From Anaerolineae bacterium (lineage in GTDB: Bacteria > Chloroflexota > Anaerolineae > Promineifilales > Promineifilaceae): 49,369 nt of DNA. Shown here one piece after another: positions 44,256 to 49,369 of this stretch. The position numbers were made by a program, and so were the translations under genes. Under the pieces are notes generated by a model, which saw only the letters and a list, made by a program, of their open reading frames with translations, was not told where the DNA came from and made no database searches. How positions within the stretch are numbered: position 1 is the stretch's first letter; each line of letters starts with the position of its first letter. The stretch is from NCBI GenBank assembly GCA_028277515.1, contig JANQGC010000336.1:1-49369 (forward strand), in the 5' to 3' direction.

Positions 44256-44690
44256 ATGAGAATTGTACGTTGGAATCCCCGAGTAAACCGTATGCGACAC
44301 TTTAATGAGTTCGGTCGATTTTTGGATCAGCCGATGGATTGGACACGCCGCTATTCTTCCCTGTTGGGTTTAGATGTCGACGTGATTGAGAACGATGAGA
44401 ACTTCGTTGTCAAGGCCTCTGTTCCGGGCATCAGTCCAGAGGATGTCGAAATCACCTTTGAAGATAATGTTTTAACTATCAAAGGCGAAATCCTGGAAGA
44501 AGAGGAAAAAGAAGAAGAAAATTACCATATTCGTGAGCGCCGCTCCGGCAAATTCGGCCGCAGCTTCCGCTTCCCGGTCGATGTGAATGCTGAGGCTGTT
44601 GAAGCTACCTACACCGATGGCGTGTTGACCCTTAACGTTCCTAAAGTTGAGGAAGTAAAGCCGAAGCGCATTGAAGTAAAAGTGGGTTAA
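44256..44690 (+). CDS. Hsp20/alpha-crystallin small heat-shock protein
   Basis: This 144-residue protein has an N-terminal arm, an alpha-crystallin domain (about 40-130) and a short tail. Domain marks include VIENDENFVVKASVPGISPEDVEIT, a conserved DNVLTIKGE strand, YHIRERRSGKFGRSFRFP and ADGVLTL-like TYTDGVLTLNVPK. Such proteins hold unfolding proteins as oligomers. GGAGG lies eleven bases before ATG 44256, a little long but the only good choice. The C-terminal IxI motif is replaced by KRIEVKVG. Confidence 0.9.
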   Translation: MRIVRWNPRVNRMRHFNEFGRFLDQPMDWTRRYSSLLGLDVDVIENDENFVVKASVPGISPEDVEITFEDNVLTIKGEILEEEEKEEENYHIRERRSGKFGRSFRFPVDVNAEAVEATYTDGVLTLNVPKVEEVKPKRIEVKVG

Positions 44691-44731
44691 AGTAAATTTA
44701 CCGGTTTATCAGTAGTTGGTAACTTCCATGC

Positions 44732-44799
44732 TGTAACCGCGAAATCCTTTTCGCGTTCCAGAGCGCGCGAGCAAGCGCGATTTGGAAATCGCGATTACA
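44732..44799. repeat. Y-shaped palindromic repeat, copy 3
   Basis: Outer TGTAA (44732-44736) pairs with TTACA (44795-44799). Hairpin 1 is GCGAAA-TCCT-TTTCGC (44739-44754). Hairpin 2 is CGCGATTT-GG-AAATCGCG (44776-44793). A third small hairpin, CGCGC with GCGCG, sits between them. The GG loop of hairpin 2 is shared with copies 1 and 2. Confidence 0.7.
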
Positions 44800-44846
44800 A
44801 AGTGGACTATTGAAAAAACCCTGAAATAGGAATCCTTTATACACAG

Positions 44847-44880
44847 AAAAAGCGTCAGGCCATGCAGCCTGGCGCTTTTT
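44847..44880. terminator. Bidirectional terminator between convergent genes
   Basis: AAAAAGCGTCAGGC (44847-44860) pairs with GCCTGGCGCTTTTT (44867-44880), with one G-U, around CATGCA. It serves hsp20 on the plus strand and overlaps the end of the minus-strand gene. Confidence 0.85.
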
Positions 44881-45760
44881 ATTTTGGATAGCCGGCCGTA
44901 CAGGGCAGCCACCAGAAATACAGCCGGGTGGCTGTAGGCGTCGGTGACGGGGTGGCCGTCTCAAAGGGTTCCGGTGTGGAGGATGGGCTGGGTGTGGCTG
45001 AAGGCGTTGGCGAGGGCATGGTTGTGAAAGTTGCGCTGGGTGTGGGCGTTTCTGTCGCTGAGTCCGCCGTTTCTACAGCGACATAGCGAATCGCGGATTT
45101 GACCCCGGCCCTGCGGGTATTATCTCCGAGAAATAATAAGTTCGCTGTTTCGTAGGGATCGATGGCTCCACTAAATGCCGTGTAATCGCGCACGGGTCCG
45201 GCCAAAATCTGAGCATCATTGGCAAAGAGCGCATAATTTTCTCCTTCAATGCGCAAACGATATTGGATCAGGGCAGAAGTGGTGTCCAGAACGGCTCCTT
45301 CAGCATGCCGGAACAGACGATCGGTTCCTCCTTCCTGTGCCCAAACCTCATTGGTCCAGAATCCCAATTCAATTCCCAGCAGGTCATCACTGAGCACGAT
45401 GAGGCTAAATCCGGCTCGATTACCGTTGCTGTGGTTTTCCTCCTGGATCTGGACGATAAATTGAACTTCATAACCCTGGGTGCGGTCAAAAACAATGTCC
45501 TGGTTATTAAAGTATCCAGCCAAATCGCCCAGTTCGGCCGAGCTGTCCAGGATCGTCAACCCGTCAATATAACTTTGGTTCGCTTGCAAACCGATAGCCA
45601 AGAAATCAAAGCCCTGCGAATCTGGTGTGCCTCCCAGGGCGCTGTCGTATAACACCGTTGTTTTTGTGGGTGGGCTTTCCCCCTGAAAAGCAAGCGTGAA
45701 CGTGGCAGGGATCAACAATGTAAAAAAAATGAGGATGAGTTGCAGCGGTGCCTTTTTCAC
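44879..45760 (-). CDS. Secreted protein with choice-of-anchor-Y-like domain and PT-rich tail
   Basis: This 293-residue protein has a signal peptide (about 1-25, cut after LAF). The body (about 34-230) resembles a family of secreted beta-sandwich domains annotated as choice-of-anchor Y: TVLYDSALGGTPDSQGFDFL, FDRTQGYEVQFIVQ, NRAGFSLIVLSDDLLGIELGFW and EVWAQ. A Thr/Pro/Ser-rich tail (about 232-278, PTPSATFTT type) leads to a C-terminal YFWWLP, likely a cell-surface attachment region. The biochemical role is unknown. It lies 14 bp after the sulfotransferase gene in the same direction, so the two may be an operon. Confidence 0.65.
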   Translation of the reverse strand: MKKAPLQLILIFFTLLIPATFTLAFQGESPPTKTTVLYDSALGGTPDSQGFDFLAIGLQANQSYIDGLTILDSSAELGDLAGYFNNQDIVFDRTQGYEVQFIVQIQEENHSNGNRAGFSLIVLSDDLLGIELGFWTNEVWAQEGGTDRLFRHAEGAVLDTTSALIQYRLRIEGENYALFANDAQILAGPVRDYTAFSGAIDPYETANLLFLGDNTRRAGVKSAIRYVAVETADSATETPTPSATFTTMPSPTPSATPSPSSTPEPFETATPSPTPTATRLYFWWLPCTAGYPK

Positions 45761-45774
45761 CGGTCTGTTATTCG

Positions 45775-46404
45775 TTAAGAGGCTGCGTTTGGCTGTTCTT
45801 GGCGATTGCGGTAAAGGGATGGGTCAACCATATTGGCCATCTCCTGGGTGTCTAGCCCTCCACCTAATAATTCATTGATTTTTGCGATTTGCGGCAGGGG
45901 ATCGGCCAGAACGTCGCTGTAATGGACATAGAGCACAGTCATGTTGGGCTGTTCAGCCAACCATTTTTCGACCTGGGCGACATGTTTGTTGAAGAGCGCT
46001 GCCATTTGTTCATCATCCATTTTGTCCGGATCTTCCCCACGACGAATGAGCATTTTGCGCTGTGAGGCCAGGATTTCTGACATGTTGCGGCGGATATAGA
46101 TGATGTTGTATTGGTAATCGGCCGGCAGGTGCTTGAGCAAAGCGGAAATCACCTTCACGGATTTACCTTGAGCATCTTTGAGCCAGGCCGTATCTCCCTT
46201 GTCCATCGCCTTGACCCGCTCAAATTCGTAATATCCTTTGGGGTTATCATCATCGGCCGCCCGAATCTTGTCCGTCAAAGGGGGAATGCCTCCCGCTTCC
46301 AGCATTTTCATCAGCATTGATGTACCGGAGCGCGGCAATCCCGATACAACAGTGATGGGATACTCCGATTCTGACTTGAACAAATTTTTGAAGAATTTTT
46401 TCAT
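45775..46404 (-). CDS. Sulfotransferase-family P-loop protein
   Basis: This 209-residue protein is a compact sulfotransferase-family protein. ITVVSGLPRSGTSMLMKML (about 17-35) is the PAPS-binding P-loop-like motif. NIIYIRRNMSEILASQRKM carries the 3'-phosphate Arg/Ser motif, and VLYVHYSDVLADP is the late conserved strand. It is shorter than most (250-320 residues). PAPS-dependent sulfonation of a glycan or lipid is a reasonable guess, given the nearby glycan genes, but no acceptor is known. No ribosome-binding site is strong. Confidence 0.8.
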   Translation of the reverse strand: MKKFFKNLFKSESEYPITVVSGLPRSGTSMLMKMLEAGGIPPLTDKIRAADDDNPKGYYEFERVKAMDKGDTAWLKDAQGKSVKVISALLKHLPADYQYNIIYIRRNMSEILASQRKMLIRRGEDPDKMDDEQMAALFNKHVAQVEKWLAEQPNMTVLYVHYSDVLADPLPQIAKINELLGGGLDTQEMANMVDPSLYRNRQEQPNAAS

Positions 46405-46446
46405 CGATCACATACTCTAAATTAAGAATGAGCAACATACAAATGG

Positions 46447-46463
46447 CAGACCTGAGGGGTCTG
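46447..46463. promoter_or_regulatory. Inverted repeats upstream of the sulfotransferase
   Basis: CAGACC-TGAGG-GGTCTG (46447-46463) is a perfect 6-bp inverted repeat. ATTGGG-AATTGAA-CCCAAT lies further up at 46487-46505. Either could be a control site for the leftward sulfotransferase gene; evidence is limited to symmetry. Confidence 0.3.
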
Positions 46464-46679
46464 TCGTGATTTTCAATGGTAACACAATTGGGAATTGAAC
46501 CCAATATAGCGCATTGAAACAACATCACGGCATTCGTGGCCGAAGCTACATTGGGCGTGATGGCTGATACATTTTTCGCGACTGGTGGTCACCCACAGTC
46601 GCGTTCTCAAGAAAAGTGGGGAGTTCTCTCTGGTAAACTGTTTTTGTCACGAAACACAAACCAAATAAGGAGAATCCCC

Positions 46680-47321
46680 ATGTTACATATAAACATACCT
46701 GCCGTTTGGAAACGATGGTTGAAAAGTCAACCTCATTTACCTTGATTCTTGCTGGCCGCCCACTGCCAGCCTCGTTTTGAACGTCAATGTCCGGTGACCC
46801 AAGCGATTATGATTCCGGTGTCCCGCCAATCTGACCATGCCGCTCAAAAGCTCTTTCATCAACCGCACATCCATGGTCCAACACCGCAGAGGCCGCCACG
46901 CCTGTCCCCTGCTCCATCCTGAACTAACGGCTTCGGCCTGCCCTATCAACCATAAAAAGTGGCCGGATGGCGGCTGCAAATTGGTCATGCCGACGGCAGC
47001 CGGGCCAGGATTCGTAACCAACTTGACCGCCAAACGGAACAGTACAAAGCGATTTACAAGCAGCGCGCGGCTGTCGAGCGCGTCTTTAGTCGTACTGTTG
47101 CTTATGGCATCGAACGGCCGAAGCTGCGCAATGCTGCGGCAATTGCCAACCAAAATACGCTGATCTACTTACTGCTCAATGTCCGTGCCTGGCTCAATGT
47201 CTTGAAGCGTTCAGCGGCGGATAGTTTGGTTCAACGCGGGATTGAGGCGGGTTGTAGTAAAGGGCAATGCTCTAAATTGAAAGTAAAAATCAATCGTGGT
47301 TGGAATTTTCCGGTTATGTAA
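46680..47321 (+). pseudogene. Decayed insertion-sequence transposase
   Basis: An AAGGAG site precedes ATG 46680 and a short opening (MLHINIPAVWKRWLKSQPHL) that stops at TGA 46743. In other frames come CPLLHPELTASACPINHKKWPDGGCK (split across a Zn-like Cys/His region), then after a frameshift near 47003, RIRNQLDRQTEQYKAIYKQR, AAVERVFSRT, GIERPKLRNAAAIANQN and TLIYLLLNV. The last part is the C-terminus of a DDE transposase. Complete members have about 400-500 residues, so a large internal piece is missing. No terminal inverted repeats could be fixed. It is non-functional. Confidence 0.8.
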
Positions 47322-47346
47322 AAATTATCAACGATTAGAATAAATG

Positions 47347-47355
47347 TGCTATAAT
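47347..47355 (+). promoter_or_regulatory. Extended -10 box upstream of the MazG-like gene
   Basis: TGCTATAAT (47347-47355) lies 42 bases before ATG 47397. It is identical to the box at 35177. A weak -35 (TTATCA, 47325-47330) has a 19-bp spacer. Confidence 0.5.
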
Positions 47356-47396
47356 CATCGGCCTGCTTATTATCTTTATTGGGAAGTTAGTGCCGC

Positions 47397-47735
47397 ATGA
47401 AGCTTGAGAATTTTGATGTCTACCAACGGGAGTCGCGCAAGACCTGGAGTTTAATTCAGATGGATCATCCTATCGTCTACCCGACGATGGGGCTGGTCAA
47501 CGAGGCCGGTGAAGTGGCCGGCAAGGTGAAGAAGATTTTTCGCGATCGAGAAGGGCAAATCTCGGAAAAGGATCGGCTGTCGCTAAAGGATGAACTGGGT
47601 GATGTGCTATGGTATTTAGCTCAGATTTGTACGGAATTGGACATCTCCCTGCAGGAAGTGGCTGAGGCGAATTTGGATAAGCTGTTCTCCAGGTTGGAAA
47701 GAGGGAAGATTGGGGGTGATGGAGACAACCGGTAA
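47397..47735 (+). CDS. MazG-like nucleotide pyrophosphohydrolase
   Basis: This 112-residue all-alpha protein is of the MazG/NTP-PPase type and splits nucleoside triphosphates to monophosphate and pyrophosphate. The metal-binding pattern is complete: GLVNEAGEVAGKVKK (E36, E39) and LKDELGDVLWYLAQI (E66, D69). Such single-domain enzymes clean up non-canonical or excess nucleotides. There is only a weak ribosome-binding site. It is followed by the DinG gene in the same direction after 58 bp. Confidence 0.87.
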   Translation: MKLENFDVYQRESRKTWSLIQMDHPIVYPTMGLVNEAGEVAGKVKKIFRDREGQISEKDRLSLKDELGDVLWYLAQICTELDISLQEVAEANLDKLFSRLERGKIGGDGDNR

Positions 47736-47793
47736 GCAATAATTAATTGTGAAATGGTGAACTGGGAATGGTTAATGAAGTGATTTCTGTCTG

Positions 47794-49369
47794 ATGCTGA
47801 ATACGTATGTGGCGGTGGATATTGAGACGACGGGTTTGGACTCGTCGCGCGATAAGATCATTGAGGTGGCGGCGATCACGTTCCGCGGCAATGAGATCGT
47901 CGATGAGTTCAGCTCACTTGTTTATCCTCAGCGGGATATTCCGCCGGAGATCACGCGCCTGACAGGGATCACTGATGTCATGGTGCAGGATGCGCCGACG
48001 ATGGTCCAGGTGCGCGCACAATTACGGCCGCATCTCTCCAACCATGTGCTTATCGGCCACAATATCGAATTTGACCTTGGATTTCTGCGCGAAGAGCGCC
48101 TGGCTTATGGCAATCACCGCATCGACACCGTCACCCTGGCTTCGATCCTGGTGCCGGAAGCGGGGCGTTTTGGTTTAGGGGCGTTGGCCGATTTCCTGCT
48201 GTTACCCTTGCCGGACGGCGGGCAGGCGCACCGGGCGTCGGCCGATGCCGAACTGACGTTGGAGCTTTTTCTAGCTTTGCGCGAAAAGGCGCTGCAAGTT
48301 CCTCTTGCCCAGTTAGATGAGATCGTTCAGGCGGGACAGCGCCTGGGCTGGCCGGAAACTCTGTTTTTTGAAGAGGTGCTGGCTGAACGAGCCAGGCATG
48401 CTTTCAGTGGGGAGGAGCTGCGCCAGCGCGGCCGGCTGCCCAAACTGTTTAAACCGCCCAAATTGGAAGGAAAAGCTGTCGTGGCCAGGGAGCATATCAA
48501 TACCCTGGACATCGACCTGATCGCCGGGCTGATCCAGCCTGGGGGTAATTTCAGCCAGGTGTTTGAGGGGTTTGAATACCGCCCGGAGCAGGAAGAGATG
48601 CTGGTCGCTGTGGCTCAAGCCTTTAATGAGGGCGACCATGTTTTAATTGAAGCGGGCACGGGTACGGGCAAAAGTATCGGCTATCTGCTGCCGGCCGCAT
48701 TCTGGGCGGCGGAAAACGGCCGGCGTGTGGTCATCTCCACCAATACAATCAATCTACAAGATCAGCTTGTGCAAAAAGATATTCCGGAGATGCAGAAGAG
48801 TTTGCCCTTTGACCTGCGCGCGGCCGTGCGTAAGGGACGGAGTAACTATTTGTGCACACGCCTCTTCCAACAGATGCGGCGCAGCGGACCGAGCAGCGCG
48901 GATGAGATGGCTCTTTACGCACGCATTTTACTCTGGCTGCCGAGAACGGAGACGGCTGATGTGGCCGAACTGCCTCTGCGCTCGCCAGGTGAGCGCCTGG
49001 CCTGGTCGCGCCTCAATGGGGATAACGCCGTGTGCACCCAGGATCAGTGTGCGATGGAAGGCTGCCCGGTACAGTTGGTTCGCCAGCGGGCGGAACAAGC
49101 CCATATTGTGATTGTCAATCATGCGCTGCTTTTATCCGATGTGGCCAATGAAAACCATGTACTGCCGGTTTTCGCTGATTTAATTGTTGACGAGGCGCAT
49201 CACCTGGAATCGGCGGTGACCAGCGGCTTAAGTTTCCGGGCTGATCGCCGCTTTTTGGAAACTGTTTTGGAGGAAGTGTCCAGGCCGCGGGCCGGGCTGC
49301 TGGCTGAGATGCAAAGACGGTTGGCCGAGGTGCTGCCGGAGCATGTGAGCGATGAGTTGGACAGCTTTG
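47794..49369 (+). CDS. DinG-family helicase with N-terminal DEDD exonuclease domain, partial
   Basis: The first 525 codons are seen and the C-terminus lies outside the window. Residues about 1-170 are a DnaQ-like 3'-5' exonuclease: VDIETTGLD (D9, E11), GHNIEFDLGFL and HRASADAELT. From about 260 the XPD/DinG helicase begins: RPEQEEML (Q motif), EAGTGTGKS (Walker A, about 286) and VDEAHHL (DEAH). Four Cys, in YLC, AVC, DQC and GCP (about 354-425), fit the 4Fe-4S cluster of XPD-like helicases. Gram-positive and Chloroflexi DinG proteins have this exonuclease fusion. The start lacks a ribosome-binding site. Confidence 0.87.
   Translation, partial: MLNTYVAVDIETTGLDSSRDKIIEVAAITFRGNEIVDEFSSLVYPQRDIPPEITRLTGITDVMVQDAPTMVQVRAQLRPHLSNHVLIGHNIEFDLGFLREERLAYGNHRIDTVTLASILVPEAGRFGLGALADFLLLPLPDGGQAHRASADAELTLELFLALREKALQVPLAQLDEIVQAGQRLGWPETLFFEEVLAERARHAFSGEELRQRGRLPKLFKPPKLEGKAVVAREHINTLDIDLIAGLIQPGGNFSQVFEGFEYRPEQEEMLVAVAQAFNEGDHVLIEAGTGTGKSIGYLLPAAFWAAENGRRVVISTNTINLQDQLVQKDIPEMQKSLPFDLRAAVRKGRSNYLCTRLFQQMRRSGPSSADEMALYARILLWLPRTETADVAELPLRSPGERLAWSRLNGDNAVCTQDQCAMEGCPVQLVRQRAEQAHIVIVNHALLLSDVANENHVLPVFADLIVDEAHHLESAVTSGLSFRADRRFLETVLEEVSRPRAGLLAEMQRRLAEVLPEHVSDELDSF

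Noticed and set aside
1..49369. tRNA or rRNA genes
   Set aside because: No cloverleaf with a GTTCRANNC arm or rRNA core sequence was recognised by eye; a covariance search could still find a divergent one.

Overview
The window (49,369 bp, roughly half G+C by eye) looks like a chromosomal piece of an environmental Chloroflexota bacterium, probably from the Anaerolineae or a neighbouring lineage. The lineage call is inferred from style. Secreted proteins carry PT-rich tails and EVTRVVE-type linkers, there are FG-GAP propeller proteins, and the broken transposase has a C-terminus (YKQR.AVER.FS, IERPKLRN, NQNTLIY) like those common in that phylum. There is no rRNA, tRNA, CRISPR array or intact mobile element.

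Layout. 1-5.7 kb: a partial AlbA_2 protein, polyphosphate glucokinase, pyrimidine-nucleoside phosphorylase, an amidohydrolase fused to a CYTH-like domain, and a small SCP2 protein. 5.8-7.1 kb: a DUF3179 lipoprotein interrupted by one in-frame TGA exactly where the family has the first Cys of its CPLC motif. A hairpin of bacterial SECIS type follows, so this is a candidate selenoprotein. 7.2-13.6 kb: three consecutive surface-anchored clan GH-A glycosidase-like proteins and a CopD-like membrane protein. 13.8-20.9 kb: a sugar transferase, then RNase Z, a FAD oxidoreductase and a 1304-residue tandem-cyclase/ATPase/TPR protein in a tight run. 20.9-26.6 kb: a 1896-residue FG-GAP protein with a HELAH motif and a 12 x 24 bp tandem repeat.

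26.8-32.1 kb: an ATP-grasp enzyme, a deleted PIN gene, a small hypothetical protein, a PqqB-like hydrolase, an aminotransferase and an Ntn asparaginase. 32.3-34.9 kb: a Ser/Thr kinase joined through one membrane helix to an AapJ-type amino-acid-binding domain, effectively a bacterial receptor kinase. 35.2-44.1 kb: a probable cell-surface glycan or lipid locus with a flippase-like LPG_synthase_TM protein, two paralogous alkaline-phosphatase-superfamily enzymes flanking a GT2 glycosyltransferase, a GNAT remnant and a large GT-C/YfhO-like membrane protein. 44.2-49.4 kb: Hsp20, a secreted protein, a sulfotransferase, a decayed transposase, a MazG-like enzyme and a partial DinG helicase with an N-terminal exonuclease.

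Across the window run two kinds of repeated DNA structure. One is a family of about 50-70 bp Y-shaped palindromes (three good copies and one weaker relative) whose stems are conserved by compensatory changes. The other is the octamer palindrome ACGGCCGT, found 20 times against less than one expected. Several genes have a TATAAT-like box so close to the ATG that leaderless transcripts are likely.
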